From: Lachnospiraceae bacterium UBA1258
Lineage (GTDB): Bacteria; Bacillota; Clostridia; Lachnospirales; Lachnospiraceae
Direction of reading: 5' to 3'
Length of the DNA: 27,378 nt
Assembly (NCBI GenBank): GCA_002308235.1
Contig: DBVS01000018.1
Span: forward strand, 1-27,378
Within the stretch, counting starts at the first letter, position 1, and each line of letters opens with the position of its first letter. The notes under the pieces are model-generated. The model saw only the letters and a list, made by a program, of their open reading frames with translations, made no database searches and had not been told where the DNA came from. The translations under genes were made by a program, and so were the position numbers. Of the stretch, positions 1-7,524 are shown one piece after another.

Positions 1-452
1 CCGACGTTATCAAGTGCATGAAGCTCCTTACCTTTATTTCCCTGGATGAGATCCATGAGATGGAGAAATGGGAGGGCAGCGAACTCAATAAAGCAAAAGA
101 GATCCTTGCTTTTGAACTTACCAAGATGATTCATGGTGAGGAAGAAGCAAACAAGTGCTTAGAGAGTGCAAAGGCTCTGTTTTCAAACGGTGCCGGCGGA
201 GACATCCCCACCACCGAAGTTTCCGAGGCAGATCTTTTTAACGGTACCGTTGATGTTATCGGACTTTTGGTCAAAGGCGGACTTGTGGCATCCAGAAGCG
301 AAGGAAGACGTGCCATTGAGCAGGGCGGAGTAACCGTGAACGATGAGAAGATCACCGATATCAAAGCTGCTTTCACTCTTGATGAGATCAGAGAAAAAGA
401 ACCCGTTGTAAGACGAGGAAAGAAAAATTTCAGAAAGTTTATCGTAAAATAA
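1..452 (+). CDS. tyrS: Tyrosyl-tRNA synthetase, C-terminal part (5' end outside window)
   Basis: This is the 3' end of a class I aminoacyl-tRNA synthetase gene that charges tRNA-Tyr in the cytoplasm. The reading frame is open from the window edge (codons for DVIKC precede the first ATG at 18), so that ATG is internal and the gene is truncated by the window. About 150 residues are visible. They end in an S4 RNA-binding domain, recognisable from GLVASRSEGRRAIEQGG followed by VTVNDEKI and a basic tail (RRGKKNFRKFIVK), as is usual for the tRNA-binding C-terminus of bacterial TyrRS. The catalytic HIGH and KMSKS motifs lie upstream of the window. Stop codon TAA at 450-452, followed by an intrinsic terminator. 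Confidence 0.93.
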   Translation, partial: DVIKCMKLLTFISLDEIHEMEKWEGSELNKAKEILAFELTKMIHGEEEANKCLESAKALFSNGAGGDIPTTEVSEADLFNGTVDVIGLLVKGGLVASRSEGRRAIEQGGVTVNDEKITDIKAAFTLDEIREKEPVVRRGKKNFRKFIVK

Positions 453-476
453 GATAATTAGGCTTTTCTAAAGACT

Positions 477-514
477 GCCCGCAGATTATAATATATCTGC
501 GGGCGTTTTATTTT
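477..514 (+). terminator. Intrinsic terminator after tyrS
   Basis: A perfect 10-bp stem (GCCCGCAGAT at 477-486 with ATCTGCGGGC at 495-504) closes an 8-nt AT loop and is followed by GTTTTATTTT. This is a typical rho-independent terminator 24 bases after the tyrS stop. The loop contains TATAAT (487-492), which could serve as a -10 element for cdd, but no convincing -35 box lies upstream of it. Confidence 0.9.
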
Positions 515-547
515 CATGTATTGCTTTATACTCGGAGGGTTATACTT

Positions 548-958
548 ATGACTGATGCGGAACTCATCAAAGAAGCTATCGAAGCCAGAAAGAAATCCTA
601 TTGTCCTTATTCCAATTATGCCGTAGGAGCAGCGCTTCTTACAAAGAACGGAAAGGTCTACAGAGGCTGCAACATTGAAAATGCCGCTTTTTCGCCCACA
701 AACTGTGCGGAAAGGACTGCGATTTTCAAGGCCGTAAGTGAAGGTGATACGGATTTTTCCCGAATTGCAATTATCGGCGGAAGCGTTGACGGTCCCGTTG
801 ATTCCTATGCATACCCTTGCGGTGTATGCAGACAGGTCATGATGGAGTTTTGCAATCCCGAAACCTTCGAGATAATCGCCGCAATGAGTGAGGATGTGTA
901 CCAGATATTTACATTAAAGGAGCTGTTTCCGGAGGGGTTTGGGCCGGACAATTTGTAG
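548..958 (+). CDS. cdd: Cytidine deaminase
   Basis: Zinc-dependent hydrolytic deaminase converting cytidine and deoxycytidine to uridine and deoxyuridine in pyrimidine salvage. The 136-residue length matches the homotetrameric bacterial form. Zinc ligands and the catalytic glutamate are seen in NCAER (C53, E55) and PCGVC (C91, C94); the ribose-binding NIEN is at 42-45. I chose ATG 548 rather than an in-frame upstream TTG at 521 because GGAGGG at 534-539 sits 8 bases before it and MTDAELIKEA is a normal family N-terminus. It heads a tight run: the next gene starts 3 bases after its stop. Its promoter is unclear and may overlap the tyrS terminator. Confidence 0.95.
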   Translation: MTDAELIKEAIEARKKSYCPYSNYAVGAALLTKNGKVYRGCNIENAAFSPTNCAERTAIFKAVSEGDTDFSRIAIIGGSVDGPVDSYAYPCGVCRQVMMEFCNPETFEIIAAMSEDVYQIFTLKELFPEGFGPDNL

Positions 959-961
959 GAG

Positions 962-2653
962 ATGAATACTTATATTGTAATTGCCGCAGTGGTTGTGGGG
1001 CTTTTTCTTGCTTTCTTTTTCAAGGAATATTACGATGCGAAGTTAAGAGAAAGAGTATATTTAAGAGAGATAGGGGAAGGTTTTTCTTCCTTTGTGCTTA
1101 AGGACTATTCAAGCGACGAATTATCGAGGATCAAGACCCTTTGCGCACGTATTAACGATCCCGATACCGTAGATGACATTACAGCCTCGGATATAGAATT
1201 CGACAGGCTTTTTTGCTATTTCAATCATTCCGTTTCCTCACCCGGAAGCGAATATTTTTACTACAGGCTCAGAACGCCCATATATGACAAGGATGAAGTG
1301 TCAAGACTTGAACGAAAGGTCAGTCTCATCCTTGAAAATGAAGAACTCCGTAAGAAATTGCAGGCTGAATTTCTTTCCGTAGGTTCCATGAAAGGCGTAA
1401 GTTTCTGGGATTGCCTCGACCTGTTTTCCGATGTTCCGGTTAAGAGCATTGTCACCGATATTCTTCCAATCATCGGTATTTTTGCCGGTATAGGCCTTAT
1501 GTTTGTCAGCGGCCCCCTGGGAGTGTTTGTCCTTGTTGCATCTCTTATCGTTAATATTCTTTCCCATTACAAGGCCCGGGGAGAGATCGATATTTACGTT
1601 GTGTGTCTCGGTTATATCGTCAATTTTTTAAACATAGCCGATAAACTGGCAAAGCACCATCAAAAGGACGGATTTGAAGAAACGGAAGAGATTTCAAAGC
1701 TTCTTTCGAAACTGTTTCTTTTCAGAAAAATAGCAAGGCTTGCGGTTAACAAGAATAACAATCATACGGGCACGGGTAATCCGCTGGAACTTTTGGGAGA
1801 TTATCTTCGCATGATCTTCCATATCGATATCATCAGCTTTTACAGATCCTTAAAGACTTTAAAAGAACATAAAGAAGATATAGGTGAAGTTTATATGCTG
1901 CTGGGGAAGATTGAATCCTATGTAAGTATTGCGGCATTAAGAGCATCCCTTCCTGCCTGGTGCGTACCGGAAACCGCAGAGGGACTTAAGGGCGTAAACC
2001 TTTATCATCCGCTTATTAAAGATCCCGTGAAGAACAGTATCACCGTTAAAGATAAAAGTGTACTGGTCACAGGATCCAACGCTTCGGGTAAATCCACCTT
2101 CCTTAAGACGGTGCTTATCAATGCTTTGTTCGCTAAATCTATAAACACCTGTCCCGCGGATGAGTTTTCCATGGAAGATTTCGCCATTTATTCATCCATG
2201 TCTTTAAGAGACGATCTCTTTAACGAGGACAGCTACTTTATGGTAGAGATCAAAGCCCTTAAGAGAATCATGGATAAAACCGCCGAAAAGGGCGGAAGAA
2301 AGGTACTTTGCTTCCTTGATGAGGTTTTAAGGGGTACCAATACCATCGAGCGTATCGCAGCCTGTGTTAAGATACTTTCGACCCTAAAGAAAGCGGGAGC
2401 CACCTGCTTTGTGGCAACCCATGATATCGAGCTTACGAAGCTTCTCACAGAAGAATACGACAACTACTATTTTGACGAAAGCGTAACGGATAACGATATA
2501 AACTTCAGTTACTTGTTGAAAGAAGGTTCAGCCACTACCAAGAACGCAATAAAGCTGTTGTCACTTATGGGCTTTTCCGAGGACATCACTAAGGCGGCAG
2601 AAAATATGGCTCTTGATTTTGAAAAGAACGGAAAATGGAGGGTTGCCGATTGA
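962..2653 (+). CDS. Membrane-anchored MutS-like ATPase
   Basis: A 563-residue protein whose C-terminal third is a MutS-family ABC-type ATPase domain: Walker A GSNASGKST at 371-379, Walker B LCFLDEV near 449-455 followed by LRGTN, and H-loop THD at 486-488. The N-terminus is hydrophobic (about 4-20), and a second hydrophobic stretch at about 162-200 could form a helical hairpin, so the protein is probably membrane bound. It does not resemble MutS1 at its N-terminus: no mismatch-recognition domain with an FxE motif is seen, and it lacks the Smr nuclease domain of MutS2. The start is uncertain: GGAG (958-961) directly abuts ATG 962 with no spacer, and the TAG of cdd overlaps it, suggesting translational coupling. 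The role is unknown; such proteins are often loosely labelled as mismatch repair proteins. rnhA overlaps its 3' end. Confidence 0.82.
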   Translation: MNTYIVIAAVVVGLFLAFFFKEYYDAKLRERVYLREIGEGFSSFVLKDYSSDELSRIKTLCARINDPDTVDDITASDIEFDRLFCYFNHSVSSPGSEYFYYRLRTPIYDKDEVSRLERKVSLILENEELRKKLQAEFLSVGSMKGVSFWDCLDLFSDVPVKSIVTDILPIIGIFAGIGLMFVSGPLGVFVLVASLIVNILSHYKARGEIDIYVVCLGYIVNFLNIADKLAKHHQKDGFEETEEISKLLSKLFLFRKIARLAVNKNNNHTGTGNPLELLGDYLRMIFHIDIISFYRSLKTLKEHKEDIGEVYMLLGKIESYVSIAALRASLPAWCVPETAEGLKGVNLYHPLIKDPVKNSITVKDKSVLVTGSNASGKSTFLKTVLINALFAKSINTCPADEFSMEDFAIYSSMSLRDDLFNEDSYFMVEIKALKRIMDKTAEKGGRKVLCFLDEVLRGTNTIERIAACVKILSTLKKAGATCFVATHDIELTKLLTEEYDNYYFDESVTDNDINFSYLLKEGSATTKNAIKLLSLMGFSEDITKAAENMALDFEKNGKWRVAD

Positions 2654-3111
2654 GTCTGACAAAGGTAACGATATATTCGGACGGAGCTTCAAAGGGTAAC
2701 CCGGGACCCGGCGGATACGGAACGGTCTTAAAATATAAAGATCCAAAGGGAGAGATTCACGAGCTGGAACTTACGGAAGGCTTTAAAGAAACCACTAACA
2801 ACCGTATGGAGTTAATGGGTGTCATTGCGGGTTTTGAAGCCCTGAACCGGCCCTGTGAGGTTTTGGTGGTATCCGATTCTAAATACGTGGTGGACGCCTT
2901 CAGGGAACACTGGGTGGATTCCTGGAAAAAGACTGACTGGAAAAAGGGTACCGTTAAAAACATAGATCTGTGGGAAAGACTTTTAAAGGCAATGGAAGGA
3001 CACAGGGTTTCCTTTGAGTGGGTAAAGGGTCACGCGGGGCACCCCGAAAACGAACGCTGCGATACCCTTGCATCAACCAGTGCGGAGAAAGCAAATGGCG
3101 AAGACATCTAA
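2650..3111 (+). CDS. rnhA: Ribonuclease HI
   Basis: Cleaves the RNA strand of RNA-DNA hybrids (R-loops, primers). The four acidic metal-binding residues are present: D11 in YSDGASKGNPGPGG, E54 in NNRMEL, D76 in SDSKYV and D138 in NERCDTLA, plus H128 in WVKGHAG. The 153-residue length is normal for the single-domain enzyme. I place the start at TTG 2650 instead of ATG 2635, because GGAGGG at 2637-2642 lies 7 bases before the TTG and the first strand (TKVTIYSDG) then begins at the usual place. The TTG overlaps the TGA of the MutS-like gene (TTGA), a classic translational-coupling arrangement. The downstream regulator gene starts inside its 3' end. Confidence 0.95.
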   Translation: MSLTKVTIYSDGASKGNPGPGGYGTVLKYKDPKGEIHELELTEGFKETTNNRMELMGVIAGFEALNRPCEVLVVSDSKYVVDAFREHWVDSWKKTDWKKGTVKNIDLWERLLKAMEGHRVSFEWVKGHAGHPENERCDTLASTSAEKANGEDI

Positions 3112-4081
3112 CCAAAAGCAAAAACTTTTAAGACTTCTTGAGATCCTTTCAAAAAAGACCGACGAAGAGCATAAATTAAACAGTGCCGCGCTCATAAGAG
3201 AGCTTTCTTTGTACGGGATCGAAAGCGAGAGAAAAAGCATATATTCCGACATCGAAACCCTTATAAACATGGGCTATGATGTGGTTTTTGATTCCGCAAA
3301 GAAAACGGGCGGCTATTATCTTGCTTCCCGCTCCATTGACAAGGAGGAGTTATCCCTGCTTGTTGACGCTGTATGTTCTTCCAGATTCATAACCGAAAAA
3401 AAGTCCAGGGCATTAATCAAAAAGCTGGAGGGGCTTTTAAGCGAGTACGAAGCAAAAGAGCTTGACAGAGCCGTTTACATCAGGGATCGTATCAAAACCG
3501 AAAACGAAAGCATATATTATGCTGTTGATGAGATACACAGAGCGATCTCAAAAAACAGGAAGCTTACCTTCAAATATTGCGAATGGACCTTTAACAGGGT
3601 TCTGGAACCCAGAAAGAGCGGCTTGGATTATGTGGTAAGTCCCCTTATGTTGTCCTGGTCCGACAATAACTATTATCTTATCGCATTCGATGAAAAGAGC
3701 GAAGAAATCAGGCATTACAGGGTAGATAAGATGAAAAGCATTTCAATGCTTGATGACTTAAGAAGCGAAGCGGAAGCGGTAAAGTCATTTAATCCCGTTT
3801 CTTATACGGAAAAGGTTTTCGGCATGTACGGCGGAAAAGAAGAGGCCCTCGAAATAGAGTTTGTGGACTCTTACATAGGAGTTGTGTTCGATCGCTTCGG
3901 AAAAGATGTCACCATCCGAAAAGAAAGAGACGGTTTCTTTACCGCAAGGGTGCATGTGGCGGTGAGCCCGCAGTTTTTCGGATGGCTTTCCGGATTGTCC
4001 GTCAATGCAAGGATCGTGGCGCCCTCGGAGGTGGCTTCGGAATATAAAAAATTTTTGAAGAATACCCTTGCTTTGTATTGA
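3095..4081 (+). CDS. WYL-domain transcriptional regulator
   Basis: A 328-residue DNA-binding regulator of the DeoR-like HTH plus WYL class. Residues about 5-65 form a winged helix-turn-helix (KLLRLLEIL...LSLYGIESERKSIYSDIETLINMGYDV). Residues about 145-230 form the WYL domain; its signature region reads SDNNYYLIAF and is followed by IRHYRVDKM, so the eponymous Trp is replaced by Tyr. A C-terminal WCX-like extension follows, containing FGWLSGL. WYL domains are ligand-sensing modules, known in some proteins to bind nucleic acid or nucleotides; the ligand here cannot be told. ATG 3095 is preceded by GGAG (3084-3087) with 7-base spacing, and overlaps rnhA by 17 bases. It may regulate its own cdd-led operon (inference). 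Confidence 0.88.
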   Translation: MAKTSNQKQKLLRLLEILSKKTDEEHKLNSAALIRELSLYGIESERKSIYSDIETLINMGYDVVFDSAKKTGGYYLASRSIDKEELSLLVDAVCSSRFITEKKSRALIKKLEGLLSEYEAKELDRAVYIRDRIKTENESIYYAVDEIHRAISKNRKLTFKYCEWTFNRVLEPRKSGLDYVVSPLMLSWSDNNYYLIAFDEKSEEIRHYRVDKMKSISMLDDLRSEAEAVKSFNPVSYTEKVFGMYGGKEEALEIEFVDSYIGVVFDRFGKDVTIRKERDGFFTARVHVAVSPQFFGWLSGLSVNARIVAPSEVASEYKKFLKNTLALY

Positions 4082-4108
4082 ATTTTTCATTTTGTTGTTT
4101 TATACTTA

Positions 4109-4139
4109 AGAAGCACAAGATATTGTGCTTCTTTCTTTA
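4109..4139 (+). terminator. Hairpin terminator after the WYL regulator gene
   Basis: An 11-bp perfect stem (AAGAAGCACAA at 4109-4119 with TTGTGCTTCTT at 4124-4134) with loop GATA is followed by the T-rich stretch TCTTT. It lies 28 bases after the stop of the regulator gene and fits an intrinsic terminator, although the tail is interrupted by a C. The same palindrome can be read as an NrdR-type operator (see separate entry). Confidence 0.6.
4114..4129. promoter_or_regulatory. Candidate NrdR box upstream of nrdD
   Basis: The 16-mer GCACAAGATATTGTGC matches 13 of 16 positions of the NrdR-box consensus as I recall it (acaCwAtATaTwGtgt), including the CwA and TwG half-site cores. It lies 60 bases before the nrdD start. 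NrdR is the ATP/dATP-sensing repressor of ribonucleotide reductase operons, so the location is appropriate. Against it: NrdR boxes usually come in pairs about 31 bases apart and I see no second good copy, and the site is inside a terminator-like hairpin. A weak -10 (TATAAA, 4157-4162) lies downstream. Confidence 0.4.
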
Positions 4140-4188
4140 TTCTATTCAAAGTTTTGTATAAAATTGCAGTTATTTGGGAGGAGTTATT

Positions 4189-6375
4189 GTGAGCGTTTCT
4201 GCCGATTCCAAGGATCAAACCATTAATTACGGGGAGAAATACAAGCCCGAAAAAGAAATCTACGTTATCAAGAAGGACGGAAGCAAGGAAATCTTCAATG
4301 TCCAGAAGGTGATTAACGCCATTTCCAAAAGCGCATATCGCGCACTTACCAAATTCACCAACGAAGAAAATGAAAAGATATGCAAATACGTGATCAAGCG
4401 CGTTGAAGAAATGGACCTTGACGAGGTCCCCATTCCCGTTATGCACAATATCGTGGAATCCGCACTTGAAGAGGTTAAGCCCATCGTGGCAAAGAGTTAC
4501 AGGGATTACCGCAACTACAAGCAGGATTTCGTACGGATGCTGGATGATGTATATAAAAAGAGCCAGTCCATCATGTACATCGGAGACAAAGAAAACGCAA
4601 ATACCGACTCTGCCCTGGTTTCCACCAAGAGAAGCCTTATTTTCAACCAGCTTAACAAGGAGCTTTACCAGAAGTTCTTTATGACCACGGAAGAGATTCA
4701 GGCCTGCCGCGACGGTTACATCTACGTTCACGACATGTCCGCAAGGCGCGACACCATGAACTGCTGTCTTTTCGATGTTCAGAGCGTCCTTACCGGCGGT
4801 TTTGAAATGGGCAACATCTGGTATAACGAGCCTAAGTCTCTTGATGTAGCCTTCGACGTAATCGGTGACATTGTTTTGAGCGCCGCAAGCCAGCAGTACG
4901 GCGGCTTCACGGTTCCGAGTGTAGACCTTATTCTCGAACCCTACGCTCAGAAGTCCTATGACAAAGCAATAGAAAAATACAGAAGGCTCGGTATCGACGA
5001 TGACACCGCAGCTGCCGAAGCTCTTTCCGATGTTACCAGAGAATTTGAGCAGGGCTTCCAGGGATGGGAATATAAATTTAATACCGTTGCTTCTTCCAGA
5101 GGCGATTATCCCTTCATTACCGTTACTGCGGGTACCGGAACCGGACGTTTCGCCAAACTTGCCACCATATCCATGTTAAATGTCCGCAGAAGGGGACAGG
5201 GCAAGAAGGATTGCAAGAAGCCCGTACTTTTCCCGAAGATCGTATTTTTATACGATGAAAACCTTCACGGTCCGGGAAAGGAACTGGAGGATGTATTTGA
5301 AGCAGGTGTAAGATGCTCCGCAAAGACCATGTATCCCGACTGGCTGTCACTTACCGGTAAGGGTTATGTAGCCGGAATTTATAAACAATACGGAAAGATC
5401 ATTTCTCCCATGGGGTGTCGTGCTTTCCTTTCTCCCTGGTATGAGCGCGGAGGAATGCATCCCGCAGACGATCAGGATGTTCCGGTATTTGTGGGCAGAT
5501 TCAACATCGGTGCGGTTTCTCTTCACCTTCCAATGATCCTTGCGAAGGCGAGAAAGGAAAGTAAAGACTTTTACGAGGTGCTGGATTATTATCTTAACCT
5601 CATCCGTCAGCTCCACATCAGGACCTATGCATATCTTGGGGAGATGAGGGCTTCCACCAACCCGCTTGCTTACTGCGAAGGCGGTTTCCTGGGCGGACAC
5701 CTTAAGTTAACGGACAAGATCAAGCCTCTTCTTAAGTCGGCCACCGCCAGCTTCGGAATCACGGCTCTTAACGAACTTCAGGAGCTTTATAACGGCAAGT
5801 CTCTTGTAGAGGACGGCGCTTTTGCTTTGGAAGTTCTTGAATATATCAACAAAAAGATAAGCGAATTCAAAGAAGAGGACGGAAATCTCTACGCCATCTA
5901 CGGAACACCCGCAGAGAGCCTTTGCGGATTGCAGGTTCAGCAGTTCCGTAAGAAATACGGCATAATCGAAGGCGTAAGCGACAGAGAATATGTTTCCAAT
6001 TCCTTCCATTGCCATGTTACTGAGGATATCACTCCCATACAGAAGCAGGACCTTGAAAACAGATTCTGGGATCTTTCAAACGGCGGAAAGATCCAATATG
6101 TCAAGTACCCCATCGATTACAATATAGATGCAGTTAAGGCTCTTATCCACAGAGCCATGGACATGGGCTTTTACGAAGGTGTCAACCTTTCCCTTGCTTA
6201 TTGCGATGACTGCGGACATCAGGAACTTGAAATGGATGTATGCCCCAAGTGCGGAAGCAGAAACCTTACGAAGATCGACAGAATGAACGGATATCTGTCC
6301 TATTCGAGAGTTCACGGTGACACCCGCCTGAACGAAGCTAAAATGGCTGAGATCGCAGAAAGGAAGTCCATGTAA
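4189..6375 (+). CDS. nrdD: Anaerobic (class III) ribonucleoside-triphosphate reductase
   Basis: Oxygen-sensitive glycyl-radical enzyme reducing ribonucleoside triphosphates to dNTPs. The 728-residue protein begins with an ATP-cone allosteric domain (about 22-115, IYVIKKDGSKEIFNVQKVI...). The large barrel domain follows, including SARRDTMNCCLFD and the TVTAGTGTGRFAKLA region. A C-terminal zinc site has CDDC at 672-675 and CPKC at 685-688, and the glycyl-radical loop RMNGYLS carries G701. GTG 4189 is chosen because GGGAGGAG (4176-4183) stands 5 bases upstream; the in-frame TTG 4174 would overlap that site. It forms an operon with its activase nrdG, 2 bases downstream. A putative NrdR box precedes it. 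Confidence 0.97.
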   Translation: MSVSADSKDQTINYGEKYKPEKEIYVIKKDGSKEIFNVQKVINAISKSAYRALTKFTNEENEKICKYVIKRVEEMDLDEVPIPVMHNIVESALEEVKPIVAKSYRDYRNYKQDFVRMLDDVYKKSQSIMYIGDKENANTDSALVSTKRSLIFNQLNKELYQKFFMTTEEIQACRDGYIYVHDMSARRDTMNCCLFDVQSVLTGGFEMGNIWYNEPKSLDVAFDVIGDIVLSAASQQYGGFTVPSVDLILEPYAQKSYDKAIEKYRRLGIDDDTAAAEALSDVTREFEQGFQGWEYKFNTVASSRGDYPFITVTAGTGTGRFAKLATISMLNVRRRGQGKKDCKKPVLFPKIVFLYDENLHGPGKELEDVFEAGVRCSAKTMYPDWLSLTGKGYVAGIYKQYGKIISPMGCRAFLSPWYERGGMHPADDQDVPVFVGRFNIGAVSLHLPMILAKARKESKDFYEVLDYYLNLIRQLHIRTYAYLGEMRASTNPLAYCEGGFLGGHLKLTDKIKPLLKSATASFGITALNELQELYNGKSLVEDGAFALEVLEYINKKISEFKEEDGNLYAIYGTPAESLCGLQVQQFRKKYGIIEGVSDREYVSNSFHCHVTEDITPIQKQDLENRFWDLSNGGKIQYVKYPIDYNIDAVKALIHRAMDMGFYEGVNLSLAYCDDCGHQELEMDVCPKCGSRNLTKIDRMNGYLSYSRVHGDTRLNEAKMAEIAERKSM

Positions 6376-6377
6376 AA

Positions 6378-6950
6378 ATGAGATATCACAATATAACCAA
6401 GGACGACATGAAGAACGGCGACGGCCTTCGTGTTGTGCTCTGGGTTGCAGGCTGCAATCATTGCTGCAAGGGCTGCCAGAATCCCATAACATGGGATCCG
6501 GACGGCGGACTTCCCTTTGATGAGGCGGCCGAAGCGGAAATATACGAACAGCTTGACAAGCCCTATATTGCGGGCATCACCTTTTCGGGCGGAGATCCTT
6601 TACACCCTGCAAACCGTGTGGCAGTCAGAGAACTTGCAGCCAAGATAAAAGAAAAATATCCCAATAAGACCATTTGGCTTTATACCGGAGATTCCTGGGA
6701 AAACATCTACCATTATCCCGTAATGAAATATGTTGACGTGCTGGTGGACGGTGAATTCCAGATCGACAAACTGGATGTTACCCTTATGTGGAAGGGAAGC
6801 TCCAACCAGAGGGTAATAGACGTTCAAAAGAGCCTTCTTTTGACTGACCCTTCGACACCCCTTCTTCATTGCGGAGATTATTACGGAAACCCGGTTGTTT
6901 CAACACCGGTTACCAGCGGAGATTACAATGGAACGAGTTGCACATTTTGA
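6378..6950 (+). CDS. nrdG: Anaerobic ribonucleotide reductase activating protein (radical SAM)
   Basis: Radical SAM activase that uses a [4Fe-4S] cluster and S-adenosylmethionine to generate the glycyl radical on NrdD. The CX3CX2C cluster motif is C26, C30 and C33 in GCNHCCKGC, and the SAM-contacting TFSGGDP is at 68-74. The 190 residues exceed the roughly 155-175 of many family members: after VIDVQKSL there is a tail of about 35 residues ending in SCTF, partly encoded in the overlap with dut (23 bases). ATG 6378 begins 2 bases after the nrdD stop. The nearest Shine-Dalgarno-like sequence (AAAGGAAG, inside nrdD) is distant, so translation is probably coupled to nrdD. Confidence 0.95.
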   Translation: MRYHNITKDDMKNGDGLRVVLWVAGCNHCCKGCQNPITWDPDGGLPFDEAAEAEIYEQLDKPYIAGITFSGGDPLHPANRVAVRELAAKIKEKYPNKTIWLYTGDSWENIYHYPVMKYVDVLVDGEFQIDKLDVTLMWKGSSNQRVIDVQKSLLLTDPSTPLLHCGDYYGNPVVSTPVTSGDYNGTSCTF

Positions 6951-7443
6951 GAAAGTTTCTCTTGAACAGTTTATAAAGGATTTTACTGATACTTTTCCCA
7001 AGTATACGGCAGAAGAGGCTTCAAGGATTTATAAGACCGTCAAGCTTCCCAAACGCGCCACATCAGGCAGCGCCGGATACGATTTCTTTATTCCCATCGA
7101 TGTGACCCTTCGTCCGGGAGAGACCGCGAAGATCCCTACGGGTATTCGCGCGCAAATGAGAGAGGACTACGTTCTCATGCTTTATCCCAGATCCGGCCTA
7201 GGGTTTAAGTACAGACTTCAGCTTAATAATACGGTGGGGATTGTGGATTCCGATTATTACGGCTCTGATAACGAGGGACACATCTTTATTAAGGTTACCA
7301 ACGATACCAATGAGAATCGCACCATCGTAATGGAGAGTTCCACGGGATTCGCGCAGGGCATCTTTATGCAGTACGGGATCACCGACGATGATGATGCAAC
7401 CTCAGTCAGAAACGGCGGTTTTGGGAGCACCACGGGCAAATAA
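6928..7443 (+). CDS. dut: dUTP diphosphatase
   Basis: Hydrolyses dUTP to dUMP and pyrophosphate, keeping uracil out of DNA and supplying dUMP for thymidylate synthesis. All five trimeric dUTPase motifs are seen in order: SAGYDFF (48-54), PRSGLGFK (87-94), GIVDSDYYG (104-112), GFAQGIF (140-146) and the glycine-rich RNGGFGSTTGK (161-171) that closes over the substrate. The 171 residues include an N-terminal extension of about 35 residues and a short insert after motif 3. ATG 6928 is preceded by GGAG (6918-6921); an in-frame ATG at 6895 has no such site. It overlaps nrdG by 23 bases, so the operon couples dNTP synthesis to dUTP removal. Confidence 0.94.
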   Translation: MERVAHFEKVSLEQFIKDFTDTFPKYTAEEASRIYKTVKLPKRATSGSAGYDFFIPIDVTLRPGETAKIPTGIRAQMREDYVLMLYPRSGLGFKYRLQLNNTVGIVDSDYYGSDNEGHIFIKVTNDTNENRTIVMESSTGFAQGIFMQYGITDDDDATSVRNGGFGSTTGK

Positions 7444-7462
7444 TATTGAAAACTATATATTA

Positions 7463-7491
7463 TTGCTTTTAACTCAATGTAGTGCTATCAT
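7463..7491 (+). promoter_or_regulatory. Probable sigma-A promoter for degV
   Basis: TTGCTT (7463-7468) and TATCAT (7486-7491) are separated by 17 bases in the 81-base gap between dut and degV. Expected transcription start is near 7498. No clear terminator for the dut operon was found in this gap. Confidence 0.45.
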
Positions 7492-7493
7492 TT

Positions 7494-7508
7494 ACGATAG
7501 ATTATCGT
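7494..7508. repeat. Inverted repeat between degV promoter and ribosome binding site
   Basis: ACGATA (7494-7499) and TATCGT (7503-7508) form a perfect 6-bp inverted repeat with a 3-base centre. It lies over the expected transcription start and ends 2 bases before the AGGAGG at 7511-7516. It could be an operator or a small 5' hairpin affecting translation; no factor can be named. Confidence 0.35.
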
Positions 7509-7524
7509 TTAGGAGGACACTGTA

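Noticed and set aside
4087..4731. Long antisense open frame (214 codons) opposite the start of nrdD
   Set aside because: It lies entirely against well-supported nrdD coding sequence and the terminator region, has no recognisable domain and arises from codon bias of the opposite strand.
6840..6950. Frameshifted or foreign tail on NrdG
   Set aside because: The longer C-terminus ending in SCTF is in frame, uses ordinary codons and resembles the tails I remember in clostridial NrdG proteins, so damage is unlikely.
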